A DNA stretch of 64,000 nucleotides, taken from contig CAYZTA010000013.1 of assembly GCA_964481145.1 (NCBI GenBank), positions 1-64,000 on the forward strand, in the 5' to 3' direction. Under the pieces are notes generated by a model. The model saw nothing but the letters and a program-made list of their open reading frames with translations, was not told where the DNA came from and searched no databases. Position 1 is the stretch's first letter. The number at the start of each line of letters is the position of its first letter. The position numbers were made by a program, and so were the translations under genes. This stretch comes from Sandaracinus sp964481145. GTDB lineage: Bacteria; Myxococcota_A; Polyangia; Polyangiales; Sandaracinaceae. Below, piece by piece: positions 34,209-46,060 of the stretch.

Positions 34209-34916
34209 TTATCGGCGCGATGCGAGGAAGAGACGAAGCACGTACCAGAACAGAAGCGCGACAGCAGAAAAGAGCGCGAGCGCAGCGGCCACGTGCTGAT
34301 GGGTCTGATAGTGATGGAGGACGTTCGAGGTGTAATAGAGGATGTATCCACCCGCAAGAACGACCATCGCCCCCGAGAAGAGCACGCCGAGCGAGAACCC
34401 GAAGATCATGCTGGCCACGATGATGGCGAACGCTCCAATCGCAGCCACACCAAGAATCCCACGAAGGAACGAAAAATCGCGGCGCGTCAGGAACACGATG
34501 GCGGTGAGGCCGCCGAAGAGCACGAGCGTCACGAGACCTGCTGTTGGAATCGCAGCTGGATCGAATTGCGCAGCGATCCACAAAAGCGGCATGAAAATTA
34601 CGGCTTCCGCCAACACGTAGAGCCCAAGCCCTGCGTACTGCATGCCTTCGCTGGCGTCGCTACGCGCCCAACGATCGGCGATCCAGCTCACACCCATGAA
34701 CGCACCGAGCACCACGAGCCAGCCAAGGCGGCCGCTCATGAACACGGTTTCGGCGACACGATGGGCGATGCCCGTCGCAAAGGCCGCCGCTTCGAGAAAC
34801 ACGAACGCGAAGATCGCCCCGACGAGGTGCAGATAGGTTCGAACGAGGAACTTCGCTCGCGCGTCGATGGACGCCTTCGCCGCGACGAAGCCGTTTTCGG
34901 TTTGCTGAAAATACAT
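34209..34916 (-). CDS. Bax inhibitor-1 / YccA family membrane protein
   Basis: 235 residues with seven predicted membrane helices, matching the BI-1 (TMBIM) family: 'FLVRTYLHLVGAIFAFVFLE' as helix 1, 'LVVLGAFMGVSWIADRWA', and a C-terminal half ending 'AALALFSAVALLFWYVLRLF'. Relatives in bacteria (YccA, YbhL, YetJ) are calcium-leak channels or modulate the FtsH membrane protease. The start is decided by GGGAGGA eight bases upstream; the longer frame to 35030 has no support. It is transcribed alone, with its own intrinsic terminator, and is divergent from rnz. Confidence 0.9.
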   Translation of the reverse strand: MYFQQTENGFVAAKASIDARAKFLVRTYLHLVGAIFAFVFLEAAAFATGIAHRVAETVFMSGRLGWLVVLGAFMGVSWIADRWARSDASEGMQYAGLGLYVLAEAVIFMPLLWIAAQFDPAAIPTAGLVTLVLFGGLTAIVFLTRRDFSFLRGILGVAAIGAFAIIVASMIFGFSLGVLFSGAMVVLAGGYILYYTSNVLHHYQTHQHVAAALALFSAVALLFWYVLRLFLASRR

Positions 34917-35052
34917 GGCGCCTATCCTCCCCGTGTGTCTCACAGCCAAAAGAAAATTTGCCGACAGCTTCGGGGGAATTACCGAGCTCGTCAAGCCGAC
35001 GGGCTTGCGCGGCTGGCCATGAAATGCCACGAGAGGCCCTCTTCAACGCGCC

Positions 35053-36009
35053 ATGTCCGCCCGAGAGCTCATCGTCCTTGGCACCTCGAGCCAAGTTCCG
35101 ACCCGTTACCGAAACCACAACGGATATCTACTCCGATGGGACGAGGAAGGCCTGCTCTTCGATCCTGGCGAGGGCACGCAAAGGCAAATGATTTATGCGG
35201 AGGTCACCGTCACTCAGGTGAGCCGCATTCTCATCACGCATTTCCACGGCGATCATTGCTTGGGCCTCGCGGGCTTGCATCAGCGCATCAGCCTCGATCG
35301 TGTGCCACACGAAATCGAGGTGCATTATCCCGCTTCGGGGCAGGTCTTCTACGAGCGCATGCGACACGCCTCGATCTACCACGAGGTCGCACGCGTCACG
35401 CCCCGGCCCATTCGTGGAGAGGGGATCATTCACGAAAACGGGAAGCTCCGGATCATCGCCCGTCGGCTCGATCATGGAGTCGAGACGTTTGGCTATCGAC
35501 TCGCCGAACACGATGGCCGCACGATGCTCCCCGAAAAGCTCGCCGCCGCAGGGGTCAAAGGACCCGCCATCAAAGAGCTCATTCGCAATGGCGAGATCAA
35601 GGTCGATGGCAAGGTCGTGCATCTCGACGACGTGAGCTTGTACAAGCCGGGTCAGAGCTTCGCGCTCATCATGGACACGCGCATGTGCGACAACGCCATC
35701 GAGCTCGCGCGCGGCGCGGACCTCGTCGTGTGTGAATCGACGTATCTCTCGTCCGAAGAGCGCGAAGCCCGCGCTCACGGGCATCTCACGGCCAAACAAG
35801 CTGGCATCATCGCGCGTGAAGCCGGTGCACGCCGCCTCGTGCTCACGCATTTTTCACAACGCTACGGCTCGACCAAACCCTTCGTCGAAGAAGCGCGCTC
35901 TGTTTGGCCCGAAGGCGACATCGTCGCCGTTCGTGACGGGGATCGCGTTTCGGTTCCCAAACGTCTGGGGACAGGATCCCCCGATCCATTGGATCCCCCG
36001 TCAAAGTAA
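35053..36009 (+). CDS. rnz: Ribonuclease Z
   Basis: Metallo-beta-lactamase-fold endonuclease that trims tRNA 3' ends. The 318-residue product has the GTSSQVPTRYRN start, 'LLFDPGEGTQRQM', the zinc motif THFHGDHCLG (HxHxDH) near residue 62, 'FALIMDTRMCDNA' with the metal-bridging Asp, 'VVCESTYLSSEE', and the final histidine in LVLTHFSQRY. This is the short, dimeric bacterial form. Its last nine bases overlap the end of the convergent lipoprotein gene. Confidence 0.95.
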   Translation: MSARELIVLGTSSQVPTRYRNHNGYLLRWDEEGLLFDPGEGTQRQMIYAEVTVTQVSRILITHFHGDHCLGLAGLHQRISLDRVPHEIEVHYPASGQVFYERMRHASIYHEVARVTPRPIRGEGIIHENGKLRIIARRLDHGVETFGYRLAEHDGRTMLPEKLAAAGVKGPAIKELIRNGEIKVDGKVVHLDDVSLYKPGQSFALIMDTRMCDNAIELARGADLVVCESTYLSSEEREARAHGHLTAKQAGIIAREAGARRLVLTHFSQRYGSTKPFVEEARSVWPEGDIVAVRDGDRVSVPKRLGTGSPDPLDPPSK

Positions 36010-36834
36010 TGCGTCTGGATCGCCCGGTACGGGCTCACGCCTCGGCGCGGCGGGCGCAGGGATCACACGCGAACGAATCGTGAACTCGACTTCGCGTGTC
36101 TCGCCCACAGTCACACGCGTCGTCGTGTTCGCTTCCTCGAAGAAGGGATGCCACGCGGTCAGCCGAACTTCCGTGTCCGCTGGCACTTCGAGCCGAAAAC
36201 GACCATCCTCGCCAGTCACTGTGTGCACGGGATGATAAAGCGTGATCAGGTCAGCACGTCCGCACGGCGCCGCAAAGCCGCACTCGATCGTACGAATTCC
36301 ACCCTCGCCCAAGGTGATCTCTCTTGGCTCGGCACGCAGCAGTGCCTGAAGAACACCCTCGCCGAGATTCGGAAAGAACGGATAATCGGTCTCATTCGAA
36401 ATGCGGACTCGATCTCCACGTGTGGCAACGAGGAGCGATGGTGTCAGCCGGCAATCACGAATCGTCAGCTCGTGCAACACAGGCTCGCCCGCACGTGGCC
36501 AGGTTTGCTCGTTCGGCCCTGTCCCTACGATCGAGAGCCCCACGAGCCCTCCTGTTTCATCCGCAATGGTCACGGGAGTTCGATCGACTTCACGCGGCGG
36601 AGTGCACTCCGTGGGAATCGGATTTCGACCTTCGATCTGAAGTGGATTGCTCGGATAACGAGGAAGCTCGGAGCCATCAGCGAGCCGCACGATGCCCACG
36701 ATGATCCCCACGCTGCGTTCCGGTGCAGCGACCGGCACCTCAGAAGGGGCGCTCACCGTTTCGCGGCGGCCACACTCGCACCCACACGCGAGTGTGAGCG
36801 CGAGAAACGAAACCACCGTCGGCATGCACTTCAT
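36001..36834 (-). CDS. Lipoprotein with cupredoxin-like and carboxypeptidase-regulatory-like domains
   Basis: 277 residues; the start MKCMPTVVSFLALTLACGC gives a lipoprotein signal (Cys17 or Cys19). The middle part ('LLVATRGDRVRISNETDYPF') resembles cupredoxin-like folds but lacks an obvious full copper site. The C-terminal part (HTVTGEDGRFRLEVPAD, then RLTAWHPFFEE) looks like a carboxypeptidase regulatory-like beta-sandwich. The ATG follows the nuoN stop after one base and has no SD of its own, so it is probably translated by coupling at the end of the complex I operon. Its role there is unknown. Confidence 0.75.
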   Translation of the reverse strand: MKCMPTVVSFLALTLACGCECGRRETVSAPSEVPVAAPERSVGIIVGIVRLADGSELPRYPSNPLQIEGRNPIPTECTPPREVDRTPVTIADETGGLVGLSIVGTGPNEQTWPRAGEPVLHELTIRDCRLTPSLLVATRGDRVRISNETDYPFFPNLGEGVLQALLRAEPREITLGEGGIRTIECGFAAPCGRADLITLYHPVHTVTGEDGRFRLEVPADTEVRLTAWHPFFEEANTTTRVTVGETREVEFTIRSRVIPAPAAPRREPVPGDPDALL

Positions 36835-36835
36835 G

Positions 36836-38337
36836 TCAACCAAGACTTTGCGCAGCTTCGAACGCCAGCTGCAAATACCACTCGGGCGCAAGGCCCATTC
36901 GCAATACGAAATAGCCCGAGAGCGCGAGCGCACAGGCGACATAAAGCGAGCGCATCGGAACCGCCACGGCTGCCCCTGACTCCGGTTCTTTCATGAAAAG
37001 AACGACCAACACGCGCAGGTAGTAATACGCTCCGATGGCGCTCGTCAGAACACCGAGCACCGCGAGCCACACCATTCCGCCACCTGCCGCAACAGCCGAC
37101 ATGAGCACGTAATATTTCGCAAAGAAGCCCGCGGTGGGCGGGATGCCCATCAACGACAGCATCCCAAGCACGAATGGCAACGCAATCAACGGATTGCGTC
37201 GTCCGAGACCTGCGAGGTCTTCATACGAGACCGCTTCGAGTCCACGTGACCCGGCCCAAATCAATGCTCCGAACGCGAGTACGTTCGTCACTGTGTAGGC
37301 CAACAAATAATAGAGAACCGACGCGAGTGCGGTCGCGTCCCAACCGCCCTCGTTCCCCATCACAGCTGCGGCGGCCACGCCGATGAGAATGTAACCGCCG
37401 TGAGCAACCGAAGAATAAGCGAGCATCCGCTTCACATTCTTCTGCACGATCGCCGCGAGATTACCAACGATCATCGTGACAGCCGAGAGGCCTGCAATCA
37501 TCGACGGCCACCCTGTCACATCCACCGCGAGCATTTCGTCTCCAAACGCGACGAACAACACCCGCAACATCACGCCAAACACGCCTGCTTTGACGACGAT
37601 CGACATGAACGTCGTGGCCGGTGTGATCGCGCCCTCGTACGCGTCAGGGGTCCACATGTGGAAAGGAACAGCGCTCACCTTGAACGCAAGTCCCACTGAA
37701 ATGAGCGCGAGCGCCAACATCAAGAGGCGCAAATCGACTTCGCCACTCGAGGTCGCCTCGAGAATACTCGGAAAATCCGTATGTCCCGTTGCGCCATAAG
37801 CCAGCGCCGAACCAAAAAGAAGAATCGCTGATGCGAACGAGCCCAGCAGGAAATACTTGATCGCTCCCTCGACGGCACGCGGGCTCTGACGTCGAAACGC
37901 GACCATACCGTACGAACCAAGCGACAAAATCTCGACCGCGATGAACAGGCTCAAAACGTCATTCGCTCTGCCAAGCACCATCGCACCAAGCGAGCTGAAC
38001 ACGAGGAGGACATAGAACTCACCACGGTCGAGGTTGTGCTCGCGCAAATACCCGCCGGCCAGAAGCGCCGTCATCGCGCCGCCGATGCACACAGCCACAT
38101 CGATGAAGAGCGAAAGCCGATCGATCGCGAACCAATTCCCCAACACCGAGGCCTCGGCCGCTCCTTCGACGTCCCAGATTCCAAGAGAGATCCCCGCGCC
38201 CAACACGAGCACCACGAAGGCACCCATCGCGAGCTCAGCGCCCTTTTGTACGAGCGCATCGACGACCATCAACGTGATTCCGCCGAAGAGCACGAACAAA
38301 ATCGGAAGCAGCGGCGCATAGACTCCGAACATTTCGA

Positions 38338-38341
<4 letters not shown>
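36836..38341 (-). CDS. nuoN: NADH-quinone oxidoreductase subunit N
   Basis: Proton-pumping antiporter-like subunit in the membrane arm of complex I. It has 501 residues and about 14 helices. Key charged sites are present: the helix 5 glutamate in FIAVEILSLGSYG and the helix 7 lysine in 'AFKVSAVPFHMWTPDAYEG'. The start overlaps the nuoM stop by four bases, and a lipoprotein gene follows one base later. Last nuo gene of the operon. Confidence 0.96.
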
Positions 38342-39962
<1,621 letters not shown>

Positions 39963-39966
<4 letters not shown>

Positions 39967-42827
39967 CGGTCGGTCCTCGCGTGAGCCCGGCTGGACGCGA
40001 TGCGTTCCGACGGGGTGGGCGGGATACGGAGGGTCATCGCGGCATCGGCTCGCGTGAGATTGCCGAACGCATTGCGCACTTCGACACGCGCGTGAACACG
40101 CGCCGCGATACGAATCACGACGTCGCCCGCGCGCACGACATCGCCAGGAGATAGTTCGTAGGTTCCATCTTCGCCCGCCGAACGGTCCGCGGCGCTGATG
40201 GCTGCGTCATGAGCGCTCAGCATGAGCTTTCCGTCATCGAAGCGAATCATAGGCGGAACGTGGTCTGCGGCTTCCGAGAGCTCTGATTTCCACCATTGGA
40301 TCCGGGCCAACGCATCGACCGGCAGGGAGGTGCCTCGCTCAGAGATCTCGAGCTCGATCGGCTCGGCGTTGTCCATCCGGCCTTCGAGAACGACCACCAA
40401 CCCATACTGCTTTCGGCTCGAGTCTGCGCTGCCATACTCGTGTGGATGCACGGGATTGCTCGACCAATCGGTATCCCATCGCCCGTCGGCGTCGAGATCC
40501 CATCGATACATGTAGCCAGGGCCCACATCCGCACGCCATGTGATCGTGGCGCCTTCTGCTTCGCCCACGAGCGCCGTGTGCGGATACGAGAACCACCACA
40601 CGAACACGGCCGCGCCCACCATGAACGAGACGGTGTACGCGTAAATGACGCCATTTTGCGCGCGTGTCAGCAGCCAACCTGCTCCTCGTGAGAACTGCAC
40701 AGGCACCCACGCGATCAAGCCATCCACGAAGGTCTGATCGATCCGTGCCGAAGCACGCGCCAACGAATGAAGAGGCCGCACGAAGAGCACCGCATAGAGC
40801 TCGTCGACCCGCCATTTGTCGAACGCCCAACCGCGTGCATCACTCTTCGGATTGGCGCCCACCACGAGCGCAAAGATACCGATCGACAAGAGCAGCACGA
40901 GCGCGACCGCTTTCGCGACGATCGGCACCGTGCCATTCGTCTCAGGCAAGCCCATGGCGAGCGGAACGCAAAGGGCGATCACCGCCGCGCCACCGAGCGC
41001 CACCGCCACACGAACGACCAGTCCTTCACGCGCGATGTCGATGTTCTCTTTGTCTTTGTACCAAGCGACCGCGACGCCGATGCCCGCGAGCGCCACGGCG
41101 ATGCCGGTCGCCATCGCGATCGGACCGGCGTATGAAGGAAACTCCAGAACGTGAATGATGCCAACGCTCGGACCCTCTTCATGCGCAAGCCGCGCGACCA
41201 CCCCGTGATGCTCCTCGCCTTCACCCGTGAGCCAATGGCTCCACCAGTTCGGCAATCCGAGCCAATGCGGCAGGCCAAGGAAGCCCACCACGAGCGAACC
41301 GAGCGCGAGCACCATCAGAGGAATCGTCACCGCATCGCCCGACTCGTGGGGCGTGGCGTGATCATCGTGGTGATGATCGTCCGGCGCATGTCCGCCGCGG
41401 AACGTTCCCCAGAACGTCAGGAAATAAAGGCGGAACATGTAGAACGCGGTCAAGAACGCCGAGAGCGCGAGCACGCCAAACACGAAATAGCCGACCCATC
41501 CGAGGTGATGCGCCGATTCGAGCGCACCCAGCAGGATCTCGTCCTTCGAGTAGAAGCCCGCGGTCACGAAAGGCACGCCTGCGATCGCTGCACACGCGAT
41601 CGCAAACGTCGCGTGCGTCTTGGGCATGTACTTCTTGAGCCCGCCCAAGTAGCGGATATCCGCATCGCCATGCGCGTGAACGGCGTGCATCACCGAGCCT
41701 GCGCCAAGGAAGAGACAAGCCTTGAAGAACGCGTGCGTGAACACGTGGAACATGCCCGCCGCAAAGGCTCCCGAGCCCACGGCCGCGAACATGAAGCCAA
41801 GCTGACTCACGGTGGAGTACGCGAGGATCTTCTTCATCTGCGTCTGCACGACGCCGATGCTCGCGCCAAGGAGCGCCGTCAGCGATCCCACGACCGCGAT
41901 CGTCGCCATCGCCGTCTCGCTGATCACGAAGACCGGCGAAAGACGCGCGCAAAGATACACACCCGCTGTGACCATGGTGGCCGCGTGAATGAGCGCCGAG
42001 ACCGGCGTCGGACCTGCCATCGCGTCCGGCAACCACACATAGAGCGGAAGCTGTGCGCTCTTGCCTGCACATCCGAGGAACAAGAAGAGCGCCGCTGCAC
42101 CCGCGATCGTCACGCCCAAGAGCGGGCCGCCGCCCATCTCGAGCGCACGATGTCCATATTGCGCAATGCGCTCGTTGATCTCCGCAAACTCGAAGCTGCG
42201 CGTCGCCGAGAACAGAATGAACGTGCCGATCAGAACGCCGAAATCACCGATGCGGTTCACGACGAAGGCTTTGCGGCCCGCCGCGGCATAGGTCGGGTTC
42301 TCCCACCAGAAGCCGATCAACAAGTACGAGCAGAGACCGACGCCTTCCCAACCGACGAACATGAGCGGCAAGTTCGATGCGAGCACGAGGATCAACATCG
42401 AAGCCGTGAACAGGTTCAAATACGTCATGAACCGGGGGTACGACGGATCCTCCCCCATGTACTCGGTCGAATAGAGATGAATCAGCGTCGCGATGCCGGT
42501 GACCATCACGACCATGATTCCGCTCAGCTGATCCATCGTGAAGCGAACGTTCACGGGCACGGAGAAGCCGCCGGAGCTCACCGAGAACCATTGATAAAAA
42601 TCGAAGGTGATCGCCGACGCATGATCACCTCCCTCGGTGAGGAGCCGCGTAAAGCAATAAAGCGCGAGAAGGAACGATGTCGCGACCGTCCCCACCGCCA
42701 CGCCGCTCACCAGCGACTTGTTCGCACCACGTCCGAAGAGCCCGTTGATCACCGCGCCGCAAAGCGGCAGCAGCACGATCCACAGGAGCATCGGCGCTTC
42801 GGTTGGCCAATGAAAATCGAAGTCCAT
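39963..42827 (-). CDS. nuoL: NADH-quinone oxidoreductase subunit L with extra C-terminal soluble domain
   Basis: The distal proton pump of complex I. Conserved sites are present: GWEGVGLCSYLLIGFW with the helix 5 glutamate, and GKSAQLPLYVWLPDAMAG with the helix 7 lysine. A His-rich loop (HAPDDHHHDDHATPHE) comes before the lateral-helix region. At 954 residues it is far longer than usual (about 610-650). After the last helix ('AYTVSFMVGAAVFVWWFSYP', ending near residue 745) follow about 205 soluble residues. They include 'YMYRWDLDADGRWDTDW', which resembles a PKD-type beta-sandwich, and end in basic sequence. No stop or frameshift separates the two parts. GGAGAGC precedes the ATG. Confidence 0.94.
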
Positions 42828-42842
42828 GCTCTCCGCCTCAGC

Positions 42843-43151
42843 TCAGTTCCGGAGCAGATCCGCGCGATCGCTCTCAATCGACTTTTTGAGTCGAAAGACC
42901 GCGATCAAAATTGCCAAACCGACGGCCACCTCGGCCGCGGCCACAGCGATCACGAAAAATGCAAAGACCTGACCCGCATGCGAGTCGGGGTTTGCGCGAT
43001 TGAATGCGACGAGCGTCAGGTTGACCGAGTTCAGCATGATCTCGACCGACATGAGCTGCAGCAAAATGTTGCGTCGCGTGAGAAAACCGACCGCGCCGAT
43101 CCCGAAGAGAACCGCCGCGAGCGCCAGGTACGTACCGAGCCCGATCTCCAT
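42843..43151 (-). CDS. nuoK: NADH-quinone oxidoreductase subunit K
   Basis: Small three-helix membrane subunit of complex I in the E-channel. It has 102 residues, the family's normal length, with the conserved glutamate in MSVEIMLNSVNLTLVAF and the second in AAAEVAVGLAI. It lies 15 bases from nuoJ and 15 from nuoL. Confidence 0.96.
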   Translation of the reverse strand: MEIGLGTYLALAAVLFGIGAVGFLTRRNILLQLMSVEIMLNSVNLTLVAFNRANPDSHAGQVFAFFVIAVAAAEVAVGLAILIAVFRLKKSIESDRADLLRN

Positions 43152-43166
43152 CGTCCTCTTCCCTTC

Positions 43167-43826
43167 TCACTCAGCCCGAGAAGGCTCGTCATCGCCCATG
43201 GGAACGCCCTGCCCCTCGGTCGAAATCCTCGCGGGATTGAGCAAAGGCGCCACCGCATCCCCCGAAAACGGCCGACCCGCGAACTTGCGTGCAGCCATCG
43301 GGTCGAGCTCTTCCTTTTCCTCTTTAGAACGCCCCTTGGCCGTCGAAAGAGCCGCGACGATCGCGACGAGCAGCAACACCGAGACGAGCTCGAAGGGCAC
43401 GGCGGCTTCGCGATAGATCGCATGCGACAACGCTTCGACCGTGCCAAACCCCTCGGGCAGCGCCGCAAACGGCACGTCTGACTTGCCCACCGCAAACGCG
43501 ATCGAGCCAGCGACGAGCATGATGAGACCCGCGCCCACGGTCTTGACGACCCATCCACGCGTATCCACCCGGCGTTCCATCGCGCCCGGGCCCATCAACA
43601 TGATGACGAACACGAAGAGAACGACCACTGCGCCCGCGTAGACGATCACTTGGATCGCCGCGAGGAGCTCGGCGTGGAGCGTCAGGTAGAGACCTGCCAA
43701 CGAGAGCACGTGCACGAGGAGCGCCATCGCCGAACGAAGCGGATTGTGCAGCGTGATGACCAACACAGCACCGATCACCGCAGTCAACCCGCAGATCAAG
43801 AAGAACAGCTCGCCGCTCGTGCTCAT
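43167..43826 (-). CDS. nuoJ: NADH-quinone oxidoreductase subunit J
   Basis: Five-helix membrane subunit of complex I next to NuoK. It has 219 residues. The first 100 are typical: NPLRSAMALLVHVLSLAGLY, then 'VIVYAGAVVVLFVFVIMLMG', the pi-bulge helix important for coupling. The C-terminus adds about 50 charged residues after the last helix (LSTAKGRSKEEKEELDP onward). Its start overlaps the nuoF stop by four bases. G, H and I, which usually stand between F and J, are absent. Confidence 0.94.
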   Translation of the reverse strand: MSTSGELFFLICGLTAVIGAVLVITLHNPLRSAMALLVHVLSLAGLYLTLHAELLAAIQVIVYAGAVVVLFVFVIMLMGPGAMERRVDTRGWVVKTVGAGLIMLVAGSIAFAVGKSDVPFAALPEGFGTVEALSHAIYREAAVPFELVSVLLLVAIVAALSTAKGRSKEEKEELDPMAARKFAGRPFSGDAVAPLLNPARISTEGQGVPMGDDEPSRAE

Positions 43827-45217
43827 GCGGCCTCCTTGCGCAATAGCGCCGTTCGCACCGCCTCATCGAGGCGCGCATTCTCGGGCACACCGTTTTGGGC
43901 CGCCTCGAGAAATTCCTTACGGAACTTGCGAATGAATGCGAGCATCGGCATCGCCGTTCCATCCGCCAATGCGCAAATCGTGTTGCCCATCATGTTGTTG
44001 GCGATGTCGACCAAGAGATCGACATCGCCCGGCTTGCCGCGTCCCGCTGCGATTTGATTCAGCACATTCGCGAGCCATCCCGTGCCCTCACGGCAAGGCG
44101 TGCACTGTCCGCATGATTCGTGCGCATAGAACCTCATCAGGTTGCGCGACGCCTCGACCATGTTGACCGAGTTGTCCATCACGATCGCGCAGCATGTGCC
44201 GAGCATCGTTCCAATGCCGCGAAACGTGTCGACGGCCATGGGGACATCGAGATGCGATTTGCCGTGCCACTTGTGAAGCGGATGCTTCGGATCTTTGGCG
44301 TCGACCTTGTCCTGCTCCCGCAAGACCGGAGTGCTCGAGCCACCAGGAATCACGGCCTTCAGCGGACGATCGGCGTGCAGCATTCCGCCACCGAAATCAT
44401 AGATGAGCTCGCGCAACGTGATGCCCACAGGCGCTTCGTACACGCCAGGCCGCTTCACATGGCCGCTCACACCATAAAGACGTGTCCCACCGTCTTTCAT
44501 CTCGGGCGGCAGGAGTGATAGATCGCTCCACGCCTGGCCGCCCATTTGAATCACATCGGGGACGCTCGAGATCGTCTCGACGTTGTTGACGATCGTCGGC
44601 ATTCCAAACGCACCCTTCACCGCAGGGAAAGGCGGCTTCAGGCGAGGCTCTCCGCGCTTGCCTTCGAGCGAGTTGAGGAGCGCCGTCTCCTCACCACAAA
44701 TATATGCACCTGCGCCAGGATGAACGTGAATCTCGAGCGCGTGGTCTTTGCCGAAAGGTCGCGCTCCGAGATAACCACGCGTGCGACATTCAGCGATCGC
44801 TGCCTCGAGCCGCGCAATCGAGAGCGTCAACTCACAGCGCACGTAGATCCAGCACTGGTGCGCGCCGATCGCGTACATGGCGATCATGCACCCCTCGATC
44901 AGGCGGTGAGGATCTTTCTCCATGATCGTGCGATCTTTGAACGTTCCCGGCTCACCTTCGTCGGCGTTGATGACGAGGTAGGTCTGCTGGCCTTCCTTGG
45001 CCGGCGCGAGAAACCCCCATTTCATCCCGGCAGGGAAACCTGCGCCACCTCGACCCCGAATGTTGGCGGCCTTCACTTCGGCCTTGATCGCATCGGGGCT
45101 CATCGAGGTCAGCGCCTTGCGCGCCTGCTGATAAGCGCCCGCACGCTCGGCCACCTCGAGGGTAAAGCTGCGCGGAAGCGCGTAACGGTTGCTCAGAATA
45201 TTGCGGTACGACGGCAT
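43823..45217 (-). CDS. nuoF: NADH-quinone oxidoreductase subunit F
   Basis: Holds the NADH site, FMN and an iron-sulfur cluster (N3) in the peripheral arm. The 464-residue product has the glycine-rich GRGGAGFPAGMKWGF for NADH/FMN, the family stretch 'CGEETALLNSLEGKRGEPR', and cluster cysteines in SCGQCTPCREG plus a later cysteine in NTICALADG. Length is ordinary. It follows nuoE by 24 bases. Confidence 0.97.
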   Translation of the reverse strand: MPSYRNILSNRYALPRSFTLEVAERAGAYQQARKALTSMSPDAIKAEVKAANIRGRGGAGFPAGMKWGFLAPAKEGQQTYLVINADEGEPGTFKDRTIMEKDPHRLIEGCMIAMYAIGAHQCWIYVRCELTLSIARLEAAIAECRTRGYLGARPFGKDHALEIHVHPGAGAYICGEETALLNSLEGKRGEPRLKPPFPAVKGAFGMPTIVNNVETISSVPDVIQMGGQAWSDLSLLPPEMKDGGTRLYGVSGHVKRPGVYEAPVGITLRELIYDFGGGMLHADRPLKAVIPGGSSTPVLREQDKVDAKDPKHPLHKWHGKSHLDVPMAVDTFRGIGTMLGTCCAIVMDNSVNMVEASRNLMRFYAHESCGQCTPCREGTGWLANVLNQIAAGRGKPGDVDLLVDIANNMMGNTICALADGTAMPMLAFIRKFRKEFLEAAQNGVPENARLDEAVRTALLRKEAA

Positions 45218-45241
45218 GTCTCTCTCACGAGCGGCGTTCGT

Positions 45242-45787
45242 TCAGGTCGAGCCCGTGCTGGCTTGGGCCTCGTTGGGCACCCAGGCGGTCTCGTCCTGGG
45301 GCGGGATTTCTCCTCGCGAGATGGCATCGAGGATCGCATCCAGCTTCTCGACATTCAGGTTTTCGTAGAAGGCATCATCGATCTGCACCATCGGGCCATA
45401 CCCACAGGCCGCGAGGCATTCCGCCTTCTTCAAGGTGAAGCTGCCATCTGCACTCGTCTCACCCACGTGGCAGTTCAATCGGTGCTCGAGATGCTCTTGG
45501 AGAGTCTTGGCGCCGAGCAGCTCGCAAGAAAGCGTTCGACACACCCAAACCACATGCTTTCCAGGGCGCTGCTGCTGATACATCGTGTAGAAGGTGACGA
45601 CGCCCATCACTTCGCTGGTCGCCATCTCCAGGCGAGACGCGACGTAGTCGACCACCTCCGGGCTGACCCATCCGACCTGCTTCTGGCAGAAATGCAGCAC
45701 CGGAATGCAAGCTGCCTTCTTCACCGGATAGCGGGACACGAGCTCATCGACGAACTTTTCGTCCTCGGTAGACAGGGTAAATGCCAT
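45242..45787 (-). CDS. nuoE: NADH-quinone oxidoreductase subunit E
   Basis: Thioredoxin-like subunit carrying a [2Fe-2S] cluster (N1a) beside NuoF. It has 181 residues. The four cluster cysteines are those in VCRTLSCELLG and AECLAACGYGPMVQID. First gene of the operon, about 100 bases downstream of a likely promoter. Confidence 0.96.
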   Translation of the reverse strand: MAFTLSTEDEKFVDELVSRYPVKKAACIPVLHFCQKQVGWVSPEVVDYVASRLEMATSEVMGVVTFYTMYQQQRPGKHVVWVCRTLSCELLGAKTLQEHLEHRLNCHVGETSADGSFTLKKAECLAACGYGPMVQIDDAFYENLNVEKLDAILDAISRGEIPPQDETAWVPNEAQASTGST

Positions 45788-45895
45788 CGTGCTCTTTCGG
45801 ACCGTGATCTTTCCTTCACGAGCACAACATCATTCACCTGTTGCACTCGCGCGGCGTGCTCGCGCAAAGCACGAGGTAGGCCTTTGGGCGTGCGG

Positions 45896-45924
45896 ACGCT
45901 AGGCCGGTGACCCGCACCTGTCAA
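45896..45924 (-). promoter_or_regulatory. Candidate sigma-70 promoter of the nuo operon
   Basis: On the minus strand a perfect TTGACA is followed, after exactly 17 bases, by TAGCGT (a weak -10). A start point near 45889 gives a leader of about 100 bases before nuoE, containing a short CGTGCT/AGCACG hairpin. Confidence 0.45.
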
Positions 45925-46060
45925 GCGACACCGGCAGCCTCTCACGAGGGTGATTCGAGGCTTCCGTCGGAGAGAGTTGACGTGTAGTCTCGTCGCGCGA
46001 TCGAGCTCCGAGGGGCGTTTCGATCCAGCACAGGGGGCAAAGCTCTCCTGGGAGGCGCCA

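Noticed and set aside
32768..34423. Plus-strand open frame of 551 codons across tsf and rpsB
   Set aside because: It crosses two translation genes, a promoter and a terminator on the opposite strand; no plausible protein.
41151..43481. Very long plus-strand open frame (776 codons) opposite nuoL/nuoK/nuoJ
   Set aside because: It is antisense to well-conserved complex I genes, is arginine/histidine-rich without any recognisable domain, and results from high-GC third-position bias.
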